Source: Basidiobolus meristosporus CBS 931.73 (lineage: Eukaryota; Basidiobolomycota; Basidiobolomycetes; Basidiobolales; Basidiobolaceae). From it: a stretch of DNA of 64,000 nucleotides. The stretch is taken from assembly GCA_002104905.1 (NCBI GenBank), contig MCFE01000451.1, positions 1 through 64,000 of the forward strand. Reading direction: 5' to 3'. Below are positions 19,514 to 30,890 of the stretch, piece by piece (the first letter of the stretch is position 1; every line of letters starts with the position of its first letter). The notes beneath the pieces are model-generated. The model saw only the letters and a list, made by a program, of their open reading frames with translations. It made no database searches and was not told the DNA's origin. The translations under genes and the position numbers were made by a program.

Positions 19514-21024
19514 ATGACCACAAACAAGAATTCTCAGACGTGGTATATTGACTCTGGAGCTTCTCAACACTTTACACACCAAAAAGAGCTTTTTACCCAA
19601 TATCAAGAAATTCCAATTATGAAGGTTTTCATGGGTGACAATAGAACACTTGATGCAGTGGGAGAAGGAACTATCCAAGTAAATCTTAGAAGCAGTGAAG
19701 GAAGCCATACACTGACCTTTAAAGAAGTACTCTATGTACCAGAAATAGCCAAGAACCTACTCTCTGTAAGCAAGGCCACAGCAGAAGGACTCAGTTTCAG
19801 TTTTGACAATTCTGGATGCAGCATCACTGATCAAAATGGTGCCCATATTGCTTTGGGCATCAGAGATCAGAATCTATACAAGTTGACTGATATTCCATCA
19901 TATTTGGAAGCCAATATAAGTAACTTAAATGAAGAAACATCAATGCTTTGACACAGGAGATTTGGACACATCAATTTTGATTATTTGCACAAAATGATCA
20001 AAGATCAGCTAGTTTCTGGAGTAAAAGTTGATCCCTCAGCTAACTTGGAGCACTGTGAAGCCTGCATATATGGGAAACAAGCCAGACAACCGTTCAAGAG
20101 CTCTGGATTAATCAAAACTAAGAGAAAATTAGATCTAATTCACTCAGATCTGTGTGGACCTATGCAAAATTTATCCTTAGGTGGGATGAAGTATTTAATC
20201 ACTTTTATTGATGATTATACAAGATAAACATGGGTCTACTTCATGGAGAGAAAGGAAGAAGCTCTGTCTAAGCTCAGGGAGTTTAAAGCCATGGTGGAGA
20301 GAGAAACTGGTGAAAAAATCAAGAAAATACGCTCTGACAATGGTGGAGAATATACCTCAAAGCTCTTCATCCACTTCTGCAAAATTTATGGGATAAAGCA
20401 AGAGACTACTGTACCATACCACCCATAGCAAAATGGCATAGCAGAACAAGCTAACAGATCAATAATTGATATGGCAAGATCTATGATCCATGATCAAAAA
20501 TTAACCTATGATTTTTAGGCGGAATCAGTTGCCACTGCTGTATATCATAAAAATAGGAGTTATAACAGAATACTTTGTGATTCTACTCCATTTGCAGCAT
20601 AGTATGGATACATACCAAGTGCAGAACATCTAAGAACATTTGCATATACAGCATATGCCAAAAAACTAGCCAGAAATCAGTCAAAATTTGAGCCAAAAAG
20701 TGTAAAATGCATATTTTTGGGTTACTGCAATGAGAGTAAAGTATACAGACTCTACAATACCAAAGCAAAGAAGCTTATCAAGTCCAGGGATGTGTTGCTT
20801 GATGAAGATTCAAAATTTTCACAAAAAATGACATCAGATGTTGACAAAAATTTGATCTCAAGTCCACCAATTGTCAGGATCGAATTAGAGCAAAACAATG
20901 AGAATTTTTTCACTCCAGAGGACTCTACAACCGTGGTTCAGCCAGAATCAGTGCCCAGGAATATCCCAGAAGTATCATTCCAGTATCAAATGCCCGGAGA
21001 TCAAATTGGACAAGAAATAGCCCA
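19514..21024 (+). pseudogene. Copia B protease and integrase
   Basis: The aspartic protease has an intact DSGASQHF catalytic motif (about 19553-19576). The integrase follows, with the zinc-binding HRRFGH...CEACIYGKQ region, then LIHSDLCGPM (first Asp), SDNGGEYTS (second Asp) and an HPxQNGIAEQ block (Glu). Stops fall at LWHRR (TGA, about 19950), TRY (TAA at 20224-20226), HPQQNG (TAG at 20426-20428), DFW (TAG, about 20517) and AAW (TAG, about 20600). All three catalytic acidic residues survive although the frame is broken. A one-base shift near 21020 separates this part from the RT frame. Confidence 0.88.
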
Positions 21025-21141
21025 AATTACTATATCAATGAGGGTACAAACTTAGCCTATGCCTATTCAGTCCATATTGATGAGCCCCAGACTGTAAAAG
21101 AGGCCCTAAAAAGCCCTCAGATAAAGTTTTGTAGATCTGCA

Positions 21142-22653
21142 ATGACTGAGGAATATCAGGCCCTGATGGAAAATCAAACTTGGGACTTAGTCAAATTACC
21201 AATCAACCAAAAATCAATTAGATGCAGATGGGTCTTCAAGACAAAATACAAGGCTGATGGTACAATTGAAAGATACAAAGCAAGACTTGTAGCCAAAGGA
21301 TACTCTCAAACAAAAGGACTTGACTATACTGAGACCTTTGCACCGGTAGCCAAGTTTAATTCCATCAGATCAATATTGGCTATAGCAGCCAAATATAAGT
21401 TTTTTATTCATCAAATGGATGTAAAAACTGCATTTTTGAATGGAGAACTTGATGAGGACATGTATATGGACCAGCCTGATGGGCTTGTTGACCAAGATAA
21501 CCCCCATTTGGTCTGCATGCTTAAAAAGTCACTATATGGTCTCAAACAGTCACCAAGAGCCTGGAATTGTAAGATAGATTCTTATTTGGAATCTTTGAGT
21601 TTCAAAAGAAGTAATGCTGACTATAGTATATACTATAAGCCAGATAGAGCAAATCCAGTTCTATTAGCTCTATATGTGGATGATCTTATTATAGCCACAA
21701 ATAACCTAGAAACATTGGAAGAGACTAAATCCAGCCTATCTAAGGGGTTCAAGATGTCCAATCTAGGAGAACTTAGTTACTACTTAGGGATTAAGTTCTC
21801 CATAGACAGAAGTACCCAGACTCTCACCCTAAGTCAATCCAAGTATATTCAAGATATACTAACGAAGTACCAAATGGAAGACTGTAAACCGGCAGCTACC
21901 CCAATGGAGACAAACCTTAACTTGGTCAAAACTCAACCAAATCAAGAGAGCTTAGTGCTATCTGAAAGCCCTGACTTTCCTTATCAATTTATGGTTGGCA
22001 GTCTGATGTATATCATCCTTGGAACATGTCCAGATATCTCATATTCAGTGGGAGTTGTCAGCCAACATAATCAGAACTATGGATCTGATCATATTGCAGC
22101 AGTTAAGCGGATTTTTAGATACCTAAAAGGAACTGCTGATATCTGCTTAAGATACACTTATAAGGACTCAGAACAGGATCTTGTGGGATACTCTGATGCT
22201 GATTGGGGACAAAATTTGGAAGACAGAAGATCCACCACAGGATACACCTTTCTTTACTGTAAAGGAGCAATTTCATGGAATTCAAGAAAGCAACCAACCA
22301 TAGCACTTTCTACCACAGAGGCAGAGTACATGGCAGCCTGTGAAGCTACAACAGAAGCAATGTGGCTAAGAAAGCCTCTTACAGATTTAGGCCTATGTCA
22401 AAGAACACCTATTACTTTATTTCAAGATAATCAAGGATGTATACAATTAGGTAGAAATCCAACTTTACATGCTAGAGCCAAGCACATAGATATTAGACAT
22501 CATTTCATACATGAAGCTATAGAGAATAACTTAGTTAGCTTAGTTTACTGTCCTACATATGAAATGATTGCAGACATATTTACCAAACCATTAGCTAGAG
22601 ACAAGTTTGAATATCTTAGGTCAAAATTAGGACTAGTCAGTATGAACATTTAG
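21142..22653 (+). CDS. Copia B reverse transcriptase and RNase H (intact frame)
   Basis: This frame of 503 residues is the intact C-terminal part of the copia polyprotein; the same frame is open upstream to about 21025. The RT begins with the copia block WVFKTKYKADG...KARLVAKG, followed by FAPVAKFNSIR, HQMDVKTAFLNGEL (first catalytic Asp) and LYVDDLIIA (catalytic YVDD). RNase H follows, with GYSDADWG, ALSTTEAEYMAACEA and the late HIDIRHHFIHEAI block. It would copy element RNA into DNA inside virus-like particles. It has no start of its own in the normal element and depends on the broken upstream frame, so expression is doubtful. It ends 12 nt before the 3' LTR. Confidence 0.93.
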   Translation: MTEEYQALMENQTWDLVKLPINQKSIRCRWVFKTKYKADGTIERYKARLVAKGYSQTKGLDYTETFAPVAKFNSIRSILAIAAKYKFFIHQMDVKTAFLNGELDEDMYMDQPDGLVDQDNPHLVCMLKKSLYGLKQSPRAWNCKIDSYLESLSFKRSNADYSIYYKPDRANPVLLALYVDDLIIATNNLETLEETKSSLSKGFKMSNLGELSYYLGIKFSIDRSTQTLTLSQSKYIQDILTKYQMEDCKPAATPMETNLNLVKTQPNQESLVLSESPDFPYQFMVGSLMYIILGTCPDISYSVGVVSQHNQNYGSDHIAAVKRIFRYLKGTADICLRYTYKDSEQDLVGYSDADWGQNLEDRRSTTGYTFLYCKGAISWNSRKQPTIALSTTEAEYMAACEATTEAMWLRKPLTDLGLCQRTPITLFQDNQGCIQLGRNPTLHARAKHIDIRHHFIHEAIENNLVSLVYCPTYEMIADIFTKPLARDKFEYLRSKLGLVSMNI

Positions 22654-22655
22654 CT

Positions 22656-22664
22656 GAGTGGGAG
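22656..22664 (+). promoter_or_regulatory. Polypurine tract of copia B
   Basis: GAGTGGGAG lies immediately before the 3' LTR; purine runs at this place prime plus-strand DNA synthesis in LTR elements. Confidence 0.65.
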
Positions 22665-23013
22665 TGTTGTAAAAATTTGTATTTCCACCTAAATACTCAC
22701 CTAACCTAGTCACTTAGATCAGTACCCTCAAATCCTAGAGAATACTGACCAAATTCCTTGTTGGGATTTACTTGGAATATTTTCACCAAAATACCAGGTA
22801 CCCAGAACATGAAAATTCTCAAAGTTGTCCAAACAGCCCCAAACCTTGCACACATGTTCTTAGGACCTTCCTTAACCTATTCTACATGTTTGTAATGCCC
22901 AGACCAGGTAAGAGTACAAATACTACTTTTACATTCAATAAATCATTAAGTGAAAACCACATAATATACTTGTTCTCCCAATCACTTCCAATATCTCCAA
23001 GACTCTTACAACA
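22665..23013 (+). repeat. 3' LTR of copia B
   Basis: 349 nt, same length and ends as the 5' LTR, about 18 substitutions by eye and no indels. Confidence 0.92.
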
Positions 23014-25390
23014 AAGTTAAGGTTTGTCTCCACTGGGGTAGCTGCAGGTTTACAGTCATCCATTTGGCACTTCTTTAGTATATCTTGAATATACTTGGAT
23101 TGGCATAGGGTTATAGTCTGGGTACTGCTATCTATGGAGAACTTAATCCCTAAGTAGTAAGTGAGTTCTCCTAGATTGGACATCTTGAACTCCTTAGATA
23201 GACTGGATTTAGTCTCTTGGATTTGCTTTATATGATTTATAATATATACTAGAGTCAGCATTACTCCTTATGAAACTCAAAGATTCCAAATAAGAATCTA
23301 TCTTGCAATTCAAGGCTCTTGGTGATTTTTTGAGACCATATAGTGACCTTTTAAGCTTGCAGACCAAATGGGGGTTATCTTGGTCAGCAAACTAATCAGG
23401 CTGGTCCACATACACATCCTAATCAAGTTCTCCATTCAAAAATGCAGTTTTTACATATATATGATGAATAAAAAAATTTACACTTGGCTGCAACAGTCAA
23501 TATTAATCTGATGGAATTAAACTTGGCTACTGGTGCAAAAGTCTCAGTAGAGTCAAGTCCTTTTGTTTAAGAGTATCCTTTTGCCACAAGTATTGCTTTG
23601 TATCTTTCAATTGTACCATCAGCCTTGTATTTTGTCTTGAAGACCCATCTGCATCTAATTGATTTTTGGTTGATTGGTAATTTGACTAAGTCCCAAGTTT
23701 GATTTTCCATCAGGGCCTGATATTCCTCAGTCATTGCAGATCTCCAAAACTTTGCCTGAGGGCTATTTAGGCCTCTTTTACAGTCTGGGGCTCATCAATA
23801 TGGAATGAATTGGTATAGGCATAGGCTAAGTTTGTACCCTCATTGATATAGTAATTTGGGCTATTTCTTGTCCAATTTGATCTCCTGGCATTTCATACTG
23901 GAAGGATCACTTCTAGATATTCCTGGGCACTGATTCCGGTTGAACCACAGTTGTAGAGTCCTCTGGAGTGAAAAAATTTTCATTGTTTTGTTCTGATTCA
24001 ATCCTGACAATTGGTGGACTTAAGATCAGATTTTTGTCATCATCTGATGTCATTTTTTATGAAATTTTAAATTTTCATCAAACAGCACATCCCTGGACTT
24101 CATTAGCTTCTTTGCTTTGGTATTGTAGAGTCTGTATGCTTTACTCTCATTGCAGTAGCCTAAAAATATGCATTTTAAACTTTTTGGCTCAAATATTGAC
24201 TGAGTTCCAGGCATTTTCATGGCATACGCTGCATATGCAAATATTTTTAGATGTTCTGCACTTGGTCTGTATCTGTACCATGCTTCAAATAGAGTAGAAT
24301 CACAAAGTATTCTTTAATAACTCCTATTTTTTAAGGTATACAGCTGTACTAACTGATTCCCTCCAAAAATCATAGGACATTTTTTGATCATGGATTGTAG
24401 ATCTTGCAATATCAATTATTGATCTGTTAGCACGTTCTGCTACTCCATTTTGCTATGGGTGGCATGGTACAGTAGTCTCTTGCTTTATCCCATGAATTTT
24501 GCGGAAGTGGATGAAGAGTTTTGAGATATATTCTGCACCATTGTCAGAGCATATTTTCTTGATTTCTTCACCGGTTTCTTGCTCCACCATGGCTTTAAGC
24601 TCCCTGAGCTTAGACAGATCTTCTTTCTCTCTCTCCATGAAGTAGACCCATATGTATCTTGTATAATCATCAATAAAAGTGATTAAATACTTCATCCCAC
24701 CTAAGGATACATTTTGCATAGGTCCACACAGATCTGAGTGAAGTAGATCTAATCTTTTCTTAGTTTTGATTAGCCCAGAGCTCTTGAATGGTTGTCTGAC
24801 TTGTTTCCCATATATGTAGGCTTCACAGTGCTCCAAATTAGCTGGGGGATCAAATTTTACTCCAGATATTAGCTGATTGTTGATCTTTTTGCGCAAATAA
24901 TCAAAATTGATGTGCCACATCTCCTATGCCAAAGCATTGGTGTTTCTTCATTTAAGTTACCTATATTGGCTTCCAAATATGATGGAATATAAGTCAACTT
25001 GTATTTATTCTGATCTCTGATACCCAAAGCAATATGGGCACCATTTTGAACAGTGATCTTGTATACAGAATTGTCAAAGCTGAAACTAAGTCCTTCTGCT
25101 ATGGCCTTGCTTACAGATAGTAGGTTCTTGGCTATTTCTGGTACATAGAGTACTTCTTTAAAGGTCAGTGTATGGCTTACTTCCTGCTTTCAAGGTTTAC
25201 TTGAACAGCTTCCTCTCCTGCTACATCAAGTGTTCTATTGTCACCTATGAAAACCTTCTTAATTGGAATTTCTTGATATTGGGTAAAAAGTTCTTTTTGG
25301 TGTTTAAAGTGTTGAGGTGCTCCAGATTTAATATACCACATCTGTTGCTCCTTGTTTGTGGTCATATATAGTGCAGATATGAATTGTCTA
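23014..25390 (-). pseudogene. Copia C protease, integrase and partial RT
   Basis: Reading leftward, the protease block is MWYIKSGAPQHF (about 25330), where the catalytic Asp of DSG is Lys. The integrase has CEAYIYGKQ, LLHSDLCGPM, SDNGAEYIS and the same HP*QNG stop (24453-24455) as element B. The RT survives in pieces, ending with the MSNLGELTYYLGIKFSI block and CKPAATPVETNLN at 23014. Several frameshifts break the RT. It cannot be functional. Confidence 0.85.
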
Positions 25391-25464
25391 TCTTCAGTTG
25401 ATGCAACACTTCCTTATTTGGGCTTTTTCTGATGACTACCTCTCTTTGAAGCACTGGTGTGGAG

Positions 25465-26484
25465 GTGTATAGGTCCAAGGGAGAGAAATGTCCAACACTT
25501 CTCAAGTTTTTGTGTGTGGGGTGTTCACTGGGTGCAACAGCCTTTGGCAAAAGCTTGCTAGGAATAGTTAGGTTCTGTCCCTAATCCAATGTGATGGGGA
25601 AAAAGCTACAAGCTTGTCAAGGGGAAACTATTGAGCTACAATCCCCATCTTAGTTGGTGTCTTAACAAAAGTATGTGCTGGGTTCAGCATCCTTTGAGAT
25701 GACAATGTACTTAAGCTTCCAAAGTCAAAACAACTGTAAATCTGCCAGCAGGGACTTGTTAAGAATGCAGCTGTGGGCAATAGTTTCACAGACAGAAAAG
25801 TATCTTTGCCAGTACAAGAACAAATTTGGGAAAGAATCAAATATTGCAAAAGATACCTATTCTGAGTATTCCTCACAAGTAGTGCCTCCAAGGTTAGTTG
25901 GCTGTCAGCGCAGTTTCCTAGGAGTGTCCTGTGGTCTGGGGTTGGAAGTTCAGATAGCAGCAGGTAGCAGTAATCACACTAATCAACAAGTTGGTATATT
26001 GACAAAAGGGATGTTGATTTATTGTTGAGGGATTGCCTCCCTTTTATACTTTCTCACTGGCCAAGTGATTACTAATTGTGGTGTTCCAGAAGGTTCCAGA
26101 GATTAATAGAAATCTTAATGACATCTAAATGAGCTAAGAGTATGCTAAGTAGGTGCCAGAAGGTTCTAAGAGGCACAGCACATCCAACCAATCAGCTTGT
26201 GTAACATAGAACACCTTATATGGTATGGAAGTGGTAGGGATGGTTACATGGGTTGATCATATGTCACAGGTACTGGTGTGGGTTCTTGCCTAATATAGAA
26301 GCACTTACAGCTAGCATTCTTACATAAAGTGGGGATAACTTATACAATAAGGTGAGCAGGTGTGAGTCAACCAGCTTATGGGATAGTACTGATCAAGTAT
26401 GACAAATGTGATAAAACTAAAATAAGTGTAGTAGTGAAATAGGGAAGTAGAAAATATGGAGATGAGTACATCTGTCAGAGGGTG
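25465..26484 (-). mobile_element. Unclassified LTR-element fragment inserted in copia C
   Basis: About 1 kb interrupts the gag-protease link of C. The left half (about 25550-25920) resembles the leader at 41490-41907 of gypsy F (shared GCCACAATCCCC-like and CATCCTTTGA blocks), so it is probably the 5' end of a related gypsy element with its LTR on the right (from about 25926). A frame starting MPKAVAPSEHPTHK near 25550 may be a gag start. Exact ends and target duplication are unclear. Confidence 0.45.
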
Positions 26485-27214
26485 TTACTGTGACCCCACT
26501 GCACCAGTCTGATGTGGGTCCTTTCCTTTTGAGTAGTTACAGAACAGGTTGCTATTGTCTTTGAAAGGTCTTGGGTATTTCATTTGTTGGTTATCATTGC
26601 TTATTAAAGCATTCTCTTCTTCCTTCTTATTGGCTCTTGATTCTCTTAGTTGCTCATCCAGAAGCCTTCCATATACATAATTTAAGGTCAAATCTTCAGT
26701 TCTAGACTCTAGGGCTGATAGAAGGCCCTGAAGCTTATCTGTCAGTCTATTCAGGATGGTAACTATTACATCCTCATCAGTAGTTTCTATGCTCACAGAT
26801 TCCATCTCATCCACCAGTAGGGTAATTCTGTTAATTATATTTTTTATTTCTTCTTCTGGCTGCGTCTTTGGAGTAAAGAATTTTTGTCTCAGATACATTT
26901 TCTTAGCAACTGAACATGACTGGTAGGTGTCTTCCAATACCTTCCAGGCATTCTTGGCTGTTTTACTCTTGGGCATTGAATTAGCAGTTTTTCTTTACAT
27001 TAAGGCAAATGCAGTTAAAGGCTCTTTATTTGTTCTTCTGGTACTTCAAGGCTTCCTCTCACATGTTTTTAAGATAACAATCTTCTCCCATGACAATATC
27101 CCATAGGCCTCTTTCTTGTAGCAGCATCTTCATCTTCACCTTCCACATTGGCAGTTAGATCCATCCAACTTTTCAGCAAAGGGAAAAAATTCCAGAAATA
27201 GCAGTAGTAGACAT
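26485..27214 (-). pseudogene. Copia C gag
   Basis: The gag starts at an ATG at 27212-27214 and is broken near its N-terminus. A 160-codon stretch (26485-26976) is then open: TAKNAWKVLEDTYQSC, LLVDEMESV, DEDVIVTILNRL and RTEDLTLNYVYGRLLDE. It ends at the zinc knuckle, of which CNYSKGKDPHQ has lost the usual His/Cys spacing. It is the closest relative of the element B gag in the window. Confidence 0.85.
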
Positions 27215-27233
27215 TGCGGAGAGTGACAGCTAA

Positions 27234-27245
27234 GGGCTCATAACC
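27234..27245 (-). promoter_or_regulatory. Primer-binding site of copia C
   Basis: On the minus strand this reads GGTTATGAGCCC directly after the LTR, identical to the site in element B. Confidence 0.75.
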
Positions 27246-27594
27246 TGTTGTAAGAGTCTTGGAGATATTGGAAGTGTTTGGGAGGATGAGTAGATTATGT
27301 GTTTTTCACTTAATGATTTATTGAATGTAGAAGTAATATTAATACTTTTACATGGTCTTGGCATACAAAACATGTAGTATATGTTAAGGAAAGTCCCAAG
27401 AACATGTATGCAAAGCTTGGGGCTGTTTGGACAACTTTGAGAATTTTCATGTTCTGGTTACCTGGTATTTTGGTGAAAATATTCCAAGTAAATCCCAACA
27501 AGGAACTTGATCAGTATACTCTAGGATTGGAAGATAATGATCTAGTGACTAAGTTAGGTGAATATTCAGGTGGAATTCCAAACTTTTACAAGAA
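27246..27594 (-). repeat. 5' LTR of copia C
   Basis: About 349 nt, inverted relative to the B LTRs and clearly homologous over the whole length; the far end is mutated (TTTACAAGAA instead of TTTACAACA). Confidence 0.8.
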
Positions 27595-28652
27595 TTAAGA
27601 ATATCATGTGCCAATAAAAACAAGGAGAAAATGCTTTAATAGGCAGTGATTGCCAACAAAGGAGGTACTCAAGACCCTTCAATGGCATCAGCAACCTGAT
27701 TTGCAGCTACTACAAAAGGGAAGGGCAGATGGCAGGCTGGTGCTTTGAGAAAAGAGATAATCAGCAGAAATAGCCAAAATATTAATATGCTGCAACAGCT
27801 GAAGATAGACTATTTACATCAGCACTAAGTATGACCACAAAGAAGGATTTTCACACATGGTATATTGACTCAAGAGTAACTCACCACTTTATGCACCCAC
27901 AAGAACATTTTACACATTATTGGAAAATTCCATTTAAGGTGGCTTTCATGGGAGACAATAGAACACTGGATGCATTTGAAGAGGGGGCTATCCATGTAAA
28001 TCTCAGAAGCAGTGAAGGAAGCCATGCACTTACCTACAAATATGTACTCTATGTACCAGAAAAAGGCAAAAACATACTTCTGTAAGCAAGACTGCAGTAT
28101 AAGGACTCAGTTTCAGCTTTTACAATTCTGGATGCAGGATCACTGATAAAAATGGCGCCCTAATTGCTTTGGGTATTAGAGATCAGAATCTACACAGGTT
28201 GACTTATATTCCGTCATATCTGGAAGCCAATGTAAGTAACCTTGAAGAAGAAATACTAATGCTTTGGCAAAGTGGATTTAGACACATCAACTTTGATTAT
28301 TCTGCAAAATGATCAATGGTCAGCTAATATCCGGGTTATAGACTGATCCCCCAGCAGATTTAGAGCACTGTGAAGCCTGCATAAATGTGAAACAAGCCAG
28401 AGAGCTGCTCAAGAGCTCAAGACTAATAAAAACTAAAAGAATACTAGATTTAGCTCTCTCAGAGCTGTGTGCACCTATGCACTTTATCCTTAGGTGGGAT
28501 GAATTATTTTATCAAATTTATTGCTGATTTTACAAGATACATATGGGTCTACTTCATGGTAAGAAAGAGAAAGCTCTGTCAAAGTTCAAGAAGTTTAAAG
28601 CCCTGATGGAGAGAAGAACTGTTAAGAAATCAAGAATTTTTACTTGGACAAT
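27595..28652 (+). pseudogene. Copia element G relic (gag end, protease, integrase start)
   Basis: Plus-strand sequence of the B family follows the C LTR without an LTR of its own. It covers the gag C-terminus (an AGGAGAAAATGC block), the protease (TWYIDSRVTHHF, with DSGASQH changed to DSRVTHH), the VLYVPEKGKN block and the integrase start through a GMNYFIKFIADFTRYIWVYF-like region. Many frameshifts are present. It ends at a transposon terminal repeat at 28653. Confidence 0.75.
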
Positions 28653-30367
28653 CCCTGTGAAAATAACTTGGTCCCACATGTGAATCCAATCAGGATCAGA
28701 CATCAAGATCTTACAATGTGGCCATCATAATGCCAGCAGCCTGAAATTATTAACCCTCTTCACACATTTATGACTGGATTGTGACAGTGTTTTGCTGATT
28801 TTATTGCTATATATGTAAGTAAACATAACAGTGTTTGAGTGGCTCTCTGACAGAATTTTGATGGCATTCTGATGGGCCTATTGCAGCCTTCACTTATTTG
28901 AGCAGACCCAACTGGCCAGTACATGCATATGCCATATGTGCAAAAAAACTTTGCCATTATTTTGACAGCTTTGATGCAGACCTCTGATAGCATTGCAATG
29001 GAAATACAGTGGCCTACTGCCAGTACTGTATAATGCAATCACACTAATTAACCAGATAGTATTTTCATTTGCTATCTCCCCTTGCACTGCTCATATATTT
29101 CATTGTAGAGTTGCCCCAATTTATTTGCTTACCTACAATAGTAGTGGGTATTCCACATATAGTGCAGATCACAAAAACAATGGCCTCTTGATTACTAACC
29201 TCTACATAGAGGCACACCCATTGCAATTGACATACTTCTATCACCACAACTCTATGTCTTTTCAGTGGCAAACTTGTAAAGTTGTCATATATCTTGTATT
29301 GCTGGTAAGATATACATCTTGCCAACATATACTTGGTTGCTGCCACTTTGCCATGAATAACTCTTGAGTATGAGCAAAATACTTTTTGGTACATGACTAC
29401 TACATTCCTTCTTCCTGCTGGGTTTAGTCCCCTCTATAGATACACTCTGGCACTTGTTTGCAGGAATTTTGTATTAGATGGTGTAAATGCTGGCTTGTAC
29501 CTGGGAGAAGCCTGGCATATATTTGTAAAGTTGTCCTTGCAAAAGTTAATTGCTTGGTGCAGCTTACCCAACTATGCATTACTTAAGTGATTACCCATGA
29601 ATTGAGGGTGCTTAGCTTCTTAAGATCAATGTGTAGGTGTCTCCATGTGCATATCTCTTCTGAGTATTCTCCTACTCTTCCTGACTGTCCTCCATGTGCT
29701 AACTCATCACATCCATGATAGACTTGAAGGTAATATTCTTAATGGGATTGGGATATGGTAGTACTTGTGGCTTAGTGACTTCTGAATATTCTCTCTGTGG
29801 CAAGATGATTAATATTGGTGTTGGGATAATAGTAATGTGTGTGAGTTATTGTGTACATCCTCTAGATCTCACACATTCAACAGCAATATTATCCATTGTG
29901 CCCAGAAATGTAGGCTATCTTGCTAATGGCTGGGGTATCTCCAATTCAGATAATAATACGCACTTTTGCATGAAGGCCATTTACTGTTATCCCACAGGAA
30001 AGCATACAAACCTCATCCAGTAATGAATACAGGTGGCCATCCAGGTTAGGTGGTAATTTAAGCCCAGATATCAGTAAGACTACAATCAGATTTCCTCTCT
30101 GTTAATGTAAGATAAGCAGCAGATTCATGATGATGAGAGTCAAATGCCAGCAGAATTTGCTGGCAGAGTACTTATTCAATTAAAATCTTTTAAGTGCCAA
30201 GGCAAAAGCATGTACCTACATACATATAAAGTAGCCCTTGCTTTTGAGTTGTTTGTATTTTTGGCCATCAAATATATTGGAAATGCTTGTGCTTGATTGA
30301 TACTGTGTGCAGTACTTCATAGATTCCCAAAATCTGCCAGACTGCATGAGCTACTTAAGACAGTTAT
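28653..30367 (-). mobile_element. Tnp2-type DNA transposon, deleted copy 2
   Basis: It begins with a terminal repeat CCCTGTGAAAATAA related to that at 33206. The minus strand then holds remnants of the transposase: a match to the TQVKLQVLPYPNLIKN block (antisense near 29750), joined by a deletion to the region around the GDTPAIS motif (antisense near 29940), and back to the YCTEYxSS region near 30310. Both ends of the transposase are lost or scrambled. The copy is cut off at 30367 by the LTR of gypsy D. At the YCTEY site this copy has CAA where copy 1 has TAA. Confidence 0.7.
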
Positions 30368-30890
30368 TGTTATGAATAGACACAGAGCATGAGAGTAGGG
30401 CTAGGCAAGGCAGGACCAGGAAAGGACTTAGGTGTGGAGCAACAAGGCAATGTAGATTTCCAAGGCAAGGCTGTTTATTCAAGAACTGTGTTTATTGGAC
30501 TGAGGAATACATAAGGGGGATTAGGACTATATATACTTTTTGGCAATATGGATGCCAAGATATATTGGCTAATACTGATGGGGTTCTGGGGTGAGACACA
30601 GTAAGTGTGCAAAGATAGAATATACTAAAGAACAAACTGGAATATCACAAGGCAATATGTCAGGGATCAGCTGATCATGTGACTAGGTCATGTGACATCT
30701 AGTTACCATATATGACATGGGACTACATAAATTCTAATGGGAAGCTTCCATAGAATGTTCTATTATGTAACATTGACTTGCAGCTTTCAAGAAGTTGCTA
30801 GAATGTAATAGAACTTTCTAGAAGGAACTGGGATTTCTTCACTGGCTTGATTTAGCTATATAGTTGGAGACCAGGGATGTCATGTGATCA
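30368..30890 (-). repeat. 3' LTR of gypsy D
   Basis: 523 nt reading on the plus strand from TGTTATGAATAG to CATGTGATCA. It matches the LTR at 41908-42430 in length and the inverted LTR at 40766-41331. Confidence 0.85.

Larger units (their letters stand above)
18330..23013 (+). mobile_element. Copia (Ty1/copia) retrotransposon B, near full length
   Basis: A 4,684-bp element runs from TG at 18330 to CA at 23013, with two 349-bp LTRs, a primer-binding site, gag, protease, integrase, reverse transcriptase and RNase H in copia order, and a polypurine tract. The two LTRs differ at about 18 positions by eye (roughly 5%). The coding region has several stops and one frameshift, so it is inactive, but the RT/RNase H frame of 503 codons is intact. 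The 3' flank is the pol gene of inverted element C; the 5' flank is an inverted LTR end. The flanks GTTTT and AAGTT do not form a target duplication, so the insertion site has been rearranged. Confidence 0.93.
23014..27594 (-). mobile_element. Copia element C, inverted, truncated and interrupted
   Basis: This minus-strand copy of the B family runs from its 5' LTR on the right (27246-27594) through gag, protease and integrase into RT, where it stops at 23014 against the 3' LTR of B. RNase H and the 3' LTR are missing. About 1 kb of unrelated element sequence (about 25465-26484) splits gag from protease. Confidence 0.85.

Noticed and set aside
28993-29367. A 124-codon plus-strand frame with hydrophobic segments, membrane-protein-like
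   Set aside because: It lies inside a decayed transposon copy and is antisense to subterminal or transposase-related sequence; the hydrophobicity reflects T-rich DNA.
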